Assembly: GCA_035628645.1 (NCBI GenBank)
Contig: DASPJL010000123.1
Location: forward strand, 1-32,450
DNA length: 32,450 nucleotides
Direction of reading: 5' to 3'
Origin: DASPJL01 sp035628645
Lineage (GTDB): Bacteria > Bacteroidota > Bacteroidia > Cytophagales > Cyclobacteriaceae
In this document: in pieces, positions 24,647 through 32,450 of the stretch
Layout of the letters: the number at the start of each line of letters is the position of its first letter
Position numbering within the stretch: position 1 is the first letter of the stretch
Translations under genes and position numbers: made by a program
Notes under the pieces: model-generated
Database searches by the model: none
Told to the model about the DNA's origin: nothing
The model's input: the letters and a program-made list of their open reading frames with translations, nothing else

Positions 24647-27124
24647 ATGAAGCGATTTGATTTTAGGAAAGATGTGTTACCTCATCTTCTCTCAATAGCA
24701 GCTTTTATTCTTCTCACGCTAATTTATTTTAATCCGGCAGTTTTTGGGGGCAAGAGTCTTAAACAACACGATATCCTTCAATATCAGGGAAGCGCTCAGG
24801 AAATTGTTGAATACAGGGAGGAGTACAAGGAGGAGCCGCTATGGACCAACAGTATGTTTGGCGGAATGCCTGCTTATCTTATTTCTACCCTTCATAATGG
24901 TGAAATTATTCAAAAGGCAGCCAATTGGGTAATTGGTATTTTCCCACATCCTACCGGGATGATTTTAATTCATTTGTTTTCTTTTTACATATTGCTGCTG
25001 GCTTTTGGTGTTCGTCCGGTTTATGCGGCTATTGGCGCTTTTGCTTTTGCCTTTGCTTCTTATACGTTTATAAGTCTGGCTGCAGGTCACAATAATAAAA
25101 TAAAGGCGTTGGGTTATGCTCCCTTGGTTCTTGCTGGGGTAATCCTGGTTTTTAGGAACAGGTTGTTTTCCGGGTTTCTTATTGCTGCTATAGGAGTAGC
25201 GCTAAATATTGGTTCCAACCATTTTCAAATTACCTATTACCTGTGCTTTATTCTATTCATTTTAGGCGTTGTTGAATTTGTTTTTGCTTTCAGGGAAAAA
25301 CTTTTACCCATTTTTTTCAAAAAAGTTGCTGTATTGGTTTTTGCCGCATTGATAGGATTAGGGGCCAACCTAGGATCATTTCTAACGACTTTTGAATACG
25401 CTAAATTTACCATGCGTGGTGGAACGGAATTGAAACCCACAGAAGAGTCCAATATCACTAGCAAAGGAGGACTTGACAAAGAATATGCTTTCCACTGGAG
25501 TTATGGTGTTTTTGAAAGCTTTAGTCTGCTGATACCTAATATTCAGGGAGGCGCTAGTAACGGCGAGTTGGATAAGGAGTCTAATTTTTATAAAAGGCTC
25601 GTACAAAATGGAGTTCCAGAGGTACAAGCTGAAGAATATATCAAAAGCGCTCCCTTGTATTGGGGCGATCAGCCTGGAACGGCAGGACCAACATATTTAG
25701 GCGCTATAGTCTGCTTTCTTTTTGTTTTAGGAATGTTGATTCTGGATACGAAGACAAGGATCTGGCTACTAACTGCTACTGTCCTGGCGATTATATTGTC
25801 GTGGGGTAAAAATTTTGCATCATTTAATTACATCGTTTTTGATTATCTACCAGGTTATAACAAGTTCAGGTCTGTAAGCTGGACGTTAATAATAGCCCAA
25901 ATTTGCGTGCCTTTAGGGGCGATTCTGGCCTTAAGTAAGGTGATGGAAACCAGGTTTTCCGATGATTTATTCAAAAAGCTACTTATAGCCACAGGAATAA
26001 CTGGAGGTTTGTGCTTGCTATTTGCCATGTTTGCAGGATTGGCGGGTTTTGAAGCTCCCATAGACGAGCAGCTTGCAACTCAGGCATCATGGATTGTTCA
26101 GTCATTAAGAGAGGACAGAGAAGCAATATTGCGAGCAGATGCCATCCGGTCTTTAATTCTGATCGTGATCTCTGCCGCACTTATTTGGGCAGCGTGGAAA
26201 GAAAAGCTTTCCAAATTAATTGCAGCATTAATTATTGGATTACTGGTAATCTTTGATCATTGGTCTGTAGATAAAAGATATTTAAATAATGAAAACTTTG
26301 AAAGAAGGGTAGTTGAACAACATTTTGCACCTACAGGAGCCGATGAAGCCATTCTCGCCGATACAACGAACTATCGCGTCTTAAATCTTTTAAATCCCTG
26401 GAATGATGCCAGGACATCCTATTATCACCAGTCCGTAGGTGGTTATTCGGGCGCTAAAATGCAGCGTTATCAGGATATGATTGACAGGCACCTTTCTCAG
26501 GAAACTTCAAGACTGGTGCAGAATCTTCAAAAAGGTCAGCTAGACTTCTCCGACCTGGGTGTTCTTAATATGTTAAACACAAAATATTTCATGTTTGGAG
26601 AAACAAAAAATGAAGTATTAAAAAATCCTGGCGCTTTAGGTAGTGCATGGTTTATCAGTGAACTTAAAAAAGTTAATAGCCCGGATGAGGAAATATCTGC
26701 TTTAAATACCATCAATCCGGAATCCATAGCGGTAATTGATGCGTCAAAGTTTGACATCGAAAAGCTGGAATATTCACAGGATTCTTCTGCAAGCATTAAA
26801 TTGGTTGAGTATAAACCTAATCATCTGATCTACAATTCAGAAAACGCTTCTGAAGGTTTTGCAGTCTTTTCCGAAATTTACTACCCTAAAGGTTGGGAAG
26901 CATATATAGACGGCGAAAAAGAACCAATTTTGAGGGTGAATTATATATTAAGGGGATTAAAAATTCCCGCAGGGAAACATAAGATTGAATTCAAATTCGA
27001 ACCTAAATCTTATTCAATTGGAAATACCGTCGCAATGTTTTCCTCCATATTTTTGTTAGTATGTGCGTTAGGATTAATATTTTACAGAAATAAGAAAAGA
27101 AAAGATAATATTTTGCAGGAATAA
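24647..27124 (+). CDS. YfhO-family multi-spanning membrane protein
   Basis: An 825-aa membrane protein of the YfhO family (GT-C-like fold). The ATG at 24647 is preferred to the TTG just before it. An N-terminal block of about twelve helices (about 13-540) starts HLLSIAAFILLTLIYFNPAVF, followed by QHDILQYQGSAQEIVEYREEY and GGMPAYL, typical of the first extracytoplasmic loop with acidic residues. A long soluble section (about 545-790) ends with YYPKGWEAYIDGEKEPILRVNYILRGLKIPAGKHKIEFKFEPKS, the family hallmark, and one last helix with a Lys/Arg tail. YfhO proteins have been linked to glycosylation of lipoteichoic acid in Firmicutes; in Bacteroidota the role is unknown. It is next to the glycan operon, but divergent. 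Confidence 0.85.
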   Translation: MKRFDFRKDVLPHLLSIAAFILLTLIYFNPAVFGGKSLKQHDILQYQGSAQEIVEYREEYKEEPLWTNSMFGGMPAYLISTLHNGEIIQKAANWVIGIFPHPTGMILIHLFSFYILLLAFGVRPVYAAIGAFAFAFASYTFISLAAGHNNKIKALGYAPLVLAGVILVFRNRLFSGFLIAAIGVALNIGSNHFQITYYLCFILFILGVVEFVFAFREKLLPIFFKKVAVLVFAALIGLGANLGSFLTTFEYAKFTMRGGTELKPTEESNITSKGGLDKEYAFHWSYGVFESFSLLIPNIQGGASNGELDKESNFYKRLVQNGVPEVQAEEYIKSAPLYWGDQPGTAGPTYLGAIVCFLFVLGMLILDTKTRIWLLTATVLAIILSWGKNFASFNYIVFDYLPGYNKFRSVSWTLIIAQICVPLGAILALSKVMETRFSDDLFKKLLIATGITGGLCLLFAMFAGLAGFEAPIDEQLATQASWIVQSLREDREAILRADAIRSLILIVISAALIWAAWKEKLSKLIAALIIGLLVIFDHWSVDKRYLNNENFERRVVEQHFAPTGADEAILADTTNYRVLNLLNPWNDARTSYYHQSVGGYSGAKMQRYQDMIDRHLSQETSRLVQNLQKGQLDFSDLGVLNMLNTKYFMFGETKNEVLKNPGALGSAWFISELKKVNSPDEEISALNTINPESIAVIDASKFDIEKLEYSQDSSASIKLVEYKPNHLIYNSENASEGFAVFSEIYYPKGWEAYIDGEKEPILRVNYILRGLKIPAGKHKIEFKFEPKSYSIGNTVAMFSSIFLLVCALGLIFYRNKKRKDNILQE

Positions 27125-27126
27125 AG

Positions 27127-27158
27127 TTGACCTGTATAATAAATTAAAAATACCTTTG
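27127..27158 (+). promoter_or_regulatory. Promoter of pfkA
   Basis: TTG at 27127-27129, a 21-base spacer and TACCTTTG at 27151-27158, an exact TAnnTTTG -7 box; about 52 bases upstream of the ATG at 27211. One of the best promoter matches in the window. Confidence 0.7.
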
Positions 27159-27210
27159 CACCCGGATTTAGAAAAAGAGATTCTTATAATTAAACTATAT
27201 AACATTTAAA

Positions 27211-28182
27211 ATGAAAAAAATTGCCGTTTTTACTTCAGGAGGAGATGCACCAGGAATGAACGCTTGTATCCGAGCGGTAGTTCGTGGAGCTATTTATCAT
27301 GGAATAGAAGTTTTCGGTATTAAACATGGCTACAATGGGATGATCAACGGAGAAATAGTTCCGATGAACTCTCATTCTGTTAGCAATACCATTCAAAAGG
27401 GAGGAACAATATTAAAGTCTGCCCGAAGTAAAGAATTCATGACTCCTGAAGGGAGAAAGAAAGCGTATGATCAGTTAATGTCGCATGGAATCGAAGGTCT
27501 TGTAGCAATAGGAGGCGACGGAACATTTACCGGAGCAATGACTTTTTTTAACGAATATGGAATACCAACTGTAGGCGCTCCCGGAACAATTGATAATGAC
27601 CTTTTTGGTACAGACTATACTATTGGATTTGATACTGCCGTAAATACGGCACTTGCAGCCATTGATAAAATAAGGGATACCGCCGATTCTCACGACAGGA
27701 TATTTTTTATTGAGGTTATGGGAAGAGATTCGGGCTACATTGCCATCCAGTCAGGAATTGGCGGAGGCGCAGAGCTTGTAATGGTACCGGAAACAGCTAC
27801 TTCAATTGAAGATGTTATTGAAATTTTGAATCAAGGTTGGAAAAGATTTAAAACTTCCTCTATAGTAGTGGTAGCGGAAGGAGAAGAATTGGGAGGAGCG
27901 GCAACTATTAGTGATCTTGTAAAAAACCATTTACAAGATCTGGATATTCGTGTAACTACCCTTGGGCATATTCAAAGAGGAGGAGCACCAAGCGCTTTTG
28001 ACAGGATTTTGGCAAGTAGATTGGGTTTAGGAGCACTTGAAGGATTAATAAATGGAGAACAAAATGTAATGGCTGGGATTGTAAATGACCAGCTTGTATA
28101 TACCTCTTTTTACGATACCATTAATAAGGTAAAACCAATCAATCCGGATTTAATTAAAATGGTTAATATATTAAGTGTTTAG
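27211..28182 (+). CDS. pfkA: ATP-dependent 6-phosphofructokinase
   Basis: A 323-aa PfkA-type enzyme that phosphorylates fructose-6-phosphate to the 1,6-bisphosphate, the committed step of glycolysis. Motifs are complete: FTSGGDAPGMNACIRA (ATP/F6P), GGDGT at 101-105 with G104 marking ATP rather than pyrophosphate use, PGTIDND at 124-130 with catalytic D128, VMGRDSGYIA, and LGHIQRGGAPSAFDR. A PPi-dependent enzyme would have Lys in place of the Gly in PGTIDND and Asp at the G104 position. The start is well supported by the promoter at 27127. It is followed at 72 bases by the LemA-like gene. Confidence 0.97.
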   Translation: MKKIAVFTSGGDAPGMNACIRAVVRGAIYHGIEVFGIKHGYNGMINGEIVPMNSHSVSNTIQKGGTILKSARSKEFMTPEGRKKAYDQLMSHGIEGLVAIGGDGTFTGAMTFFNEYGIPTVGAPGTIDNDLFGTDYTIGFDTAVNTALAAIDKIRDTADSHDRIFFIEVMGRDSGYIAIQSGIGGGAELVMVPETATSIEDVIEILNQGWKRFKTSSIVVVAEGEELGGAATISDLVKNHLQDLDIRVTTLGHIQRGGAPSAFDRILASRLGLGALEGLINGEQNVMAGIVNDQLVYTSFYDTINKVKPINPDLIKMVNILSV

Positions 28183-28221
28183 AATTCTCTTCTAATTAAT
28201 CTTAATTCAAAGGTTTGCGTT

Positions 28222-28245
28222 AAATTTTACGTATTAGTAAAATTT
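28222..28245. promoter_or_regulatory. 9-bp inverted repeat upstream of the LemA-like gene
   Basis: AAATTTTAC (28222-28230) and GTAAAATTT (28237-28245) with a 6-base spacer lie 10 bases before the ATG. This could be an operator or a leader hairpin that controls translation. No U-run follows, so it is not a good terminator for pfkA. Confidence 0.45.
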
Positions 28246-28254
28246 AAAACTTAT

Positions 28255-28734
28255 ATGGGTTATTTACCAGCTATTTTTGTTATTCTTGGCGGATGTTTCC
28301 TTTGGGGAATTGTTGTCCAAAACACCTTGAAAACCCAGAGGGAGCTTTTAAAGTCGAAGCTTGAGAAATTGAAGGATGCAGCTATGGAGAGAAATAGAGT
28401 ACTCCAGGCCTTGTTTAATGAGCTGCCGCCCTTGGAATTGGACAGTATTAATCAGGAGTTTCTGGTTAAGGCTCAATCTATTCCTTATGATTTGGAAAGA
28501 TTTTTTATGCCGGATGAAGTCAAAGCGCATTTTTGGACCGAAAAAATCCTTAAGGTATTGCAGTTAAAGGGATATGGCGAAGATAGGATAAAAGTATTAT
28601 CTGAGGCCTCTTTATCTGTGAAAATGAGGATTAAGGAGTTTGTAAAATCAGCAGGATCGTACAATAAATTAATCAGTTCAAAGCCTACTTCCTTTATGGC
28701 TTCTTTTTTAAAATTTCAGGAGATTCCCTTGTAA
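28255..28734 (+). CDS. LemA-like membrane-anchored protein
   Basis: A 159-aa protein resembling the LemA family. It has an N-terminal membrane helix (about 4-21, PAIFVILGGCFLWGIVVQN) and then a helical cytoplasmic or periplasmic bundle (LKTQRELLKSKLEKLKDAAMERNRVLQAL), ending KSAGSYNKLISSKPTSFMASFLKFQEIP. That ending parallels the LemA C-terminus (YN..I..FP..L.A..F.F...P). It is divergent: the usual RxxLVPNLVE start after the membrane helix is absent and the middle (NELPPLELDSINQEFLVKAQ) is unlike typical members. A plain coiled-coil protein is an alternative. It follows pfkA in the same direction and converges on the ligase gene 18 bases away. Confidence 0.5.
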   Translation: MGYLPAIFVILGGCFLWGIVVQNTLKTQRELLKSKLEKLKDAAMERNRVLQALFNELPPLELDSINQEFLVKAQSIPYDLERFFMPDEVKAHFWTEKILKVLQLKGYGEDRIKVLSEASLSVKMRIKEFVKSAGSYNKLISSKPTSFMASFLKFQEIPL

Positions 28735-28741
28735 CCAAGGG
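28726..28741. terminator. Short hairpin at the end of the LemA-like gene
   Basis: CCCTTG (28726-28731) pairs with CAAGGG (28736-28741) around a 4-base loop that holds most of the stop codon TAA (28732-28734). No U-run follows directly, so it is a weak terminator between the two convergent genes. Confidence 0.4.
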
Positions 28742-28752
28742 CTCTGATGTTA

Positions 28753-30186
28753 CTATCTTTTTATTTTGCCACTTCCTGTAGTATTTATTTTATCCACAAA
28801 ATAGATTTTTTGAGGCACTTTATAAGTGGATAGCCTTTGTCTGCAAAAGCTTATAATTTCTTCCTCATTCCCAATCTTCCCTTCCTGCAAAACAATTTCA
28901 GCTTTTACAATTTCTCCCATAAGGATATGTTCTTCCCCAAAAACATGACAAATTTTAACATCAGGGTGCATTTCAATTGTAGCTTCTACTTCCTCAGGAA
29001 AAACTTTGTTCCCTGATACATTAATCATTGACTTTTTTCTCCCGACTACAGTGATGCGTCCATCTTTAGATTTTGTTGCCAAATCGCCAGTCATAAACCA
29101 TCCCTGTTGCAAAATATCTTCTCTCTTTGCCGGAGGATCAAGATAACCGTCAAACATTCCAGGGCCTTTGATGGCAAGCAGTCCAACTTCCTCTGAAGGT
29201 AAAATTTCCAAATCCTTATTTAATATTTCTACCTCATAATCAGGCAATGCAAAACCTACGGATTCAGGATGCTTATTCGACTTTTCCAGGTTAATAATTG
29301 GTAATCCTATTTCTATTATTCCATAGGCCTGGCTTACGTTTAAGTTAAATCTTTGCTTAAAAGCTTCACATATTTTAGTGGAAATGGAGGTGGAGGTGGA
29401 AATAACTTTTTCAAGACTTTCAAGGTTCTTCCCGGAATTATCACTTGCCAGTAATCTTATATGCATAGGCGAGGCATACAACATTGTGGCTTTGTATTTA
29501 TTGGAGAAATCCAGGATGGATTGAGCCAGAAAATCATTACAAATAACAATGGTACAGCCATATTTCAAATAGAGTACTATCGATACAATAAAATGATAAG
29601 CCATTGGAAGTACCCATAAAACATTATCATTTTCTCCAAGCAACAAACCTTTATTCGCGGCCTCTATCCTCTCAAATACCGATTCATGAGAAACAATCAC
29701 TCCTTTTGATTTGCCGGTCGTGCCTGAGGAAAATCTTATAAATGCGGGATTATTTATATGTGGAGCTATAGTATTTTTAGATGAATTAAAGGAATATCTT
29801 AAAGAATAACCATTTGAAATTAGTTCTCTTGTATCCTCAAGAGGAGGGATGATTCCGCTTTTATCATCAATTATTGCATGGAACTTTGTTTCTTTTATGA
29901 AAGACTCCAATTCGGCAGCTTTTATCTGATGCGAAATAGGAAGAATTACTGCGCCACAAGCCAGACCAGCAAACACAGCAATTATGAAAGCGCTGCTATT
30001 TTTTGCCATTATCCCTAATCCTGCACCCTCAGTTAACCCCGACTTTAATAATAATTCTTTGAGCTTTTCAACCTCATCGTGAAGTTTCAGAAAACTTATT
30101 GATTCTTTTTCGTCTGTTATGGCAGGCTTGTTTGTCCACTTTTGCGCTGATTCCGCAATAATATTATAAACATCTGCCTTTTTCAT
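28753..30186 (-). CDS. Adenylate-forming acyl/amino-acid ligase (AMP-binding)
   Basis: A 477-aa member of the ANL adenylating superfamily that activates a carboxylic acid as an acyl-AMP for transfer to CoA or a carrier protein. The P-loop is FIRFSSGTTGKSKG (about 149-162); further motifs are AYGIIEIG, GWFMTGDLA (hinge-side Asp), GRKKSMINVSGNKVFPEEVE, and the C-terminal catalytic K474 in GSGKIKR just before the stop. The protein ends only three residues after that lysine, slightly shorter than most acyl-CoA ligases. No carrier domain is fused. It is third in the minus operon, four bases after the flavoprotein stop. The substrate could be a fatty, aromatic or amino acid; the sequence does not decide. 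Confidence 0.88.
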   Translation of the reverse strand: MKKADVYNIIAESAQKWTNKPAITDEKESISFLKLHDEVEKLKELLLKSGLTEGAGLGIMAKNSSAFIIAVFAGLACGAVILPISHQIKAAELESFIKETKFHAIIDDKSGIIPPLEDTRELISNGYSLRYSFNSSKNTIAPHINNPAFIRFSSGTTGKSKGVIVSHESVFERIEAANKGLLLGENDNVLWVLPMAYHFIVSIVLYLKYGCTIVICNDFLAQSILDFSNKYKATMLYASPMHIRLLASDNSGKNLESLEKVISTSTSISTKICEAFKQRFNLNVSQAYGIIEIGLPIINLEKSNKHPESVGFALPDYEVEILNKDLEILPSEEVGLLAIKGPGMFDGYLDPPAKREDILQQGWFMTGDLATKSKDGRITVVGRKKSMINVSGNKVFPEEVEATIEMHPDVKICHVFGEEHILMGEIVKAEIVLQEGKIGNEEEIISFCRQRLSTYKVPQKIYFVDKINTTGSGKIKR

Positions 30187-30190
30187 AAAC

Positions 30191-31438
30191 TTAGACTTTC
30201 AAGTGTTCCTGAATCATTTTTATAGCTTTGTTTTGATCTTTTTCATGAGCATGATGTGTCGCCAGTAATCCTGCAGCCCATCCGGTTTGAAGACATGTAC
30301 CAATTACCCTTGCACTTGCAATGGCTTCATCGGTGGCCGAAATGTTCCTTCCGGCGTAAAAAAGATTGGAAAAGAATTTCGATCTGAGGCAGTCAGCGGG
30401 GATTTGGTAATAGTCATCCAAAGGAAAATATTTTAACAAAGGCTTTTTATCCAGGTTCCAGAATTCGACCGGCCAACTTCCATTGGCTATTCCATCTTTA
30501 AACTTCCTGCATTCCATTACGTCTTCCTCTGACAATACGTACTTTCCCATTGGCCTTTTTCCTGTTCTGGTACCCACTTCAGGCGCCACATATCCTATAT
30601 GTCCATTTTTTAAACTTGTCATATTGGCAACCAGATATTTACTAAGTTCTGAAACGGCCTTTCGGGAAAAAAGCTCTAAATCGGTGAGGTTATTTATATC
30701 TCCTGATACCCTTTTAGGAATGGATAATTTTAATAAAACCCGACCATTTTGTAATGAGCCTGGCACAATAGAAATTCTTTCAAAATTAGGAGGCAAGGCG
30801 CCTGTTTCTATTCCCTTTCCTATACGTCTTATTAAGCCTAAGATTAGTTTTTGCTCATTTGTTTCTTCAACACCTTCCAGAGAAAAGACCTGAGCAGAAG
30901 TTTGTTGTTCTTTTGAAGAGATAAGTTCACCATCAGACAACTGATTTATAACCGCTTCACCGGATGAGTCTACAAAAGCCCGGGCTGTAATGTTCAGCTT
31001 TCTGTTACCTGCAAAAACTTCAATGCCTTCTATTTTATTTTGATTTTTAACTACCGAGATACAAGTGGTATGAAGAAATAGTTTGACTTTATTCTCTAAA
31101 ATCATTTCATCGCACAATATTTTAAAATGAAAGGGATCGTAAGGAAGAAAATGAAGTCCTTCTTTGTAAAAATAAGGCATTGTGTTGCCTTTAGTTTTTA
31201 ATCTTTCTGCGAATTCTTTAACAAAACCTGTGTTGATATATCGGCTGTCGGTATCGTTACTTCTCAAGTACAGACCGCAAATGGTGCCTACACTTGCTGC
31301 CGTTGCTTTTCCGCCCAAAAAAGAATTTCTTTCCAAAAGTAAAACCGTTGCTCCTTCTTTTGCTGAGGCAATGGCGGCAGATACACCTGCAGCGCCACCT
31401 CCGATAATTGCCACATCAACATCAATAAGATGACTCAT
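30191..31438 (-). CDS. FAD-dependent oxidoreductase
   Basis: A 415-aa flavoprotein of the glutathione-reductase-like superfamily (FAD_oxidored group). The dinucleotide fold is VAIIGGGAAGVSAAIASAKEGATVLLLERN (GGGAAG at 13-18, E36 for the ribose). GTICGLY near 51-57 is a conserved loop; FVDSSGEAVINQLSDGE (about 155-171) is the central motif; LFYAGRNISATDEAIASARVIGTCLQTGWAAG is the C-terminal FAD-binding helix. It has no membrane segment. Homologues oxidise or reduce diverse lipids and small molecules, so the reaction is unassigned. It lies directly before the ligase and after the acyltransferase-like gene. A 20-codon minus-strand frame (31494-31435) overlaps its start by ATGA. Confidence 0.87.
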   Translation of the reverse strand: MSHLIDVDVAIIGGGAAGVSAAIASAKEGATVLLLERNSFLGGKATAASVGTICGLYLRSNDTDSRYINTGFVKEFAERLKTKGNTMPYFYKEGLHFLPYDPFHFKILCDEMILENKVKLFLHTTCISVVKNQNKIEGIEVFAGNRKLNITARAFVDSSGEAVINQLSDGELISSKEQQTSAQVFSLEGVEETNEQKLILGLIRRIGKGIETGALPPNFERISIVPGSLQNGRVLLKLSIPKRVSGDINNLTDLELFSRKAVSELSKYLVANMTSLKNGHIGYVAPEVGTRTGKRPMGKYVLSEEDVMECRKFKDGIANGSWPVEFWNLDKKPLLKYFPLDDYYQIPADCLRSKFFSNLFYAGRNISATDEAIASARVIGTCLQTGWAAGLLATHHAHEKDQNKAIKMIQEHLKV

Positions 31439-31534
31439 AAAATATCCTGATATATAATTTTTTTAGCGATGAGATTCCTTTTGAAGGATGTCATTGCCGC
31501 TGTTTCAAAATTTAATGTATAACGTTAAACCAAT

Positions 31535-32450
31535 TTATGCAAATGATTCAAAGAGTTCTGTTTTTATTGTTGATGTAATTAAACCTATTTCTTCTTCTGA
31601 AAAGTTGGCATCGGTGTATCCAATTATCAGCTTTAGTTTCCCTTTAAATTTCATAAATACAACGGTAAACCCTGGAGGATAAACAGTGGGAGGGAAGTGA
31701 GTGGCGTCAAGAATCGGAAGGTTTAAAAAGGTGTTAAAATCTCTCAAGGAATCACCTGTATCGGAAAAGAAAAAAGTAGACAAAAGGCCTTTGGTGGGAC
31801 CTTTTACCATTCTTGAATAAATGGAAAGCGGAATCCTTTTAAATAGATTCATCATATCTACATAATTTTTAGTCACTCCTTCTTTAATGAGGAAAATCAT
31901 TTGGGAGGAAATGGCGTCGATTGTTGTCTTTAAAGTAGTGAGTTCCTTTTCAGAAAGTTTATAAAATAAAAATGAGATCTGGTTGGTGATTACAGGACCG
32001 TAATTTCCTTTTAGCCTGTGATCTTGGGGAACAGGCACCCATAAATCTCCTTTAAAATTATTTCTTTTCTTTAAAATGGAATATAGTGTTCTGCAAGTGG
32101 CGCCCAGATACAATGGGCTTAAGCCAAATCTTAACCCCAGTTCCTTCGTCCTGGATTCAATTTTTGTGGTTTCTGCTTCATCGAATTCAATCGTTTTATA
32201 TTTCGCCTTTGCGTTTTTAAGCAGATTAAAAGAGGTAAGTGCCGCTATCTTTTTTGGAGTTTCCTCGACTACAAAACGTTTTGCTTTTTTTGCGGAGATT
32301 AATAATTCTAATAACTTTTTGTCTTTTTCATGTCTTGGCAAAAGGTTTTTGAGATCAGGATTTGAAATTTGTTCACCTAACACTTTTAAAAATGTTTCCG
32401 CTCCATGAGCATCCATTAAAGCATGATGCCAGGATAAAATAATAGTAGAT
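31535..32450 (-). CDS. HHxxxD acyltransferase / condensation-type protein, partial
   Basis: The gene continues off the right edge; the frame is open to base 32449, so ATG 32416 is internal. Upstream codons read ILSWHHALMDAHGAE: an HHxxxD motif, the active site of the chloramphenicol-acetyltransferase-like superfamily (NRPS condensation domains, wax-ester/DGAT acyltransferases). About 305 residues are visible. The body fits: LWVPVPQDHRLKGNYGPVITNQISFLFYKL (loop before the second subdomain) and a C-terminal GKLKLIIGYTDANFSEEEIGLITSTIK typical of these enzymes. No carrier or adenylation domain is fused at the C-terminus. It probably transfers an acyl group to an alcohol or amine. It is first visible gene of the operon with a flavoprotein (97-base gap) and a ligase. 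Confidence 0.8.
   Translation of the reverse strand, partial: STIILSWHHALMDAHGAETFLKVLGEQISNPDLKNLLPRHEKDKKLLELLISAKKAKRFVVEETPKKIAALTSFNLLKNAKAKYKTIEFDEAETTKIESRTKELGLRFGLSPLYLGATCRTLYSILKKRNNFKGDLWVPVPQDHRLKGNYGPVITNQISFLFYKLSEKELTTLKTTIDAISSQMIFLIKEGVTKNYVDMMNLFKRIPLSIYSRMVKGPTKGLLSTFFFSDTGDSLRDFNTFLNLPILDATHFPPTVYPPGFTVVFMKFKGKLKLIIGYTDANFSEEEIGLITSTIKTELFESFA

Noticed and set aside
30483..30893. 136-aa plus-strand ORF
   Set aside because: It lies wholly inside the minus-strand flavoprotein gene, which has clear FAD motifs; this is a shadow frame.
1..32450. CRISPR array, insertion sequence, prophage or toxin-antitoxin system
   Set aside because: No regularly spaced repeats, transposase, integrase, phage structural motif or paired small toxin/antitoxin genes were seen; the only tandem repeat is the 11-base unit at 18538.

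Overview
The window looks like a chromosomal piece of a Bacteroidota (Bacteroidetes), probably a Cytophagia-type environmental polysaccharide degrader. The evidence is a type IX secretion (T9SS) C-terminal sorting domain on a secreted glycosidase, a lipoprotein with an Asp-rich export signal after its Cys, DUF2911 proteins, AT-rich DNA with few Shine-Dalgarno sites, and several promoter-like TTG-(16 to 21 nt)-TAnnTTTG sites, the Bacteroidota primary sigma pattern. The species cannot be named from the sequence.

Layout. (1) 1-2091: a tightly overlapping hexuronate catabolism operon, uxaC (3' end only), kdgK and eda, which feeds uronic acids to pyruvate and glyceraldehyde-3-phosphate. (2) 2309-8503: two large exported proteins. 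One is a ThuA/sugar-dehydrogenase/PKD/cytochrome c/CBM6-like fusion; the other is a GH43 glycosidase with three carbohydrate-binding modules and a T9SS signal. Together with region 1 this suggests plant cell-wall (arabinan, xylan or pectin) use. (3) 8614-15486: housekeeping and signalling genes: two DUF2911 proteins, a small membrane protein, two single-domain response regulators, a sorbosone-dehydrogenase-like protein, exonuclease III, tRNA-Lys(CTT), a DinB-like protein, and an overlooked 43-codon ORF coupled to the second response regulator. Three gene families occur in the same order twice here. (4) 15659-20136: a 914-aa uncharacterised envelope protein and a cystathionine beta-synthase-type PLP enzyme with CBS domains. 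(5) 20510-21271: an AT-rich LamG lipoprotein gene bracketed by two near-identical terminator hairpins. (6) 21380-24536 (minus): methyltransferase, GT2 glycosyltransferase and flippase, a small surface-glycan operon, divergent from a YfhO-family membrane protein (24647-27124). (7) 27211-28734: phosphofructokinase and a LemA-like protein. (8) 28753-32450 (minus): an operon running off the right edge that encodes an HHxxxD acyltransferase/condensation-type protein, an FAD-dependent oxidoreductase and an adenylate-forming ligase.

The best candidate for an undescribed system is region 8. It combines an adenylating enzyme, an acyl-transfer/condensation enzyme and a flavoenzyme in one transcription unit, with no recognisable named pathway. 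The 2309-5518 fusion, the 914-aa protein, the bracketed LamG gene and the small ORF at 14981 are secondary candidates. No CRISPR array, insertion sequence, phage gene or toxin-antitoxin pair was recognised.
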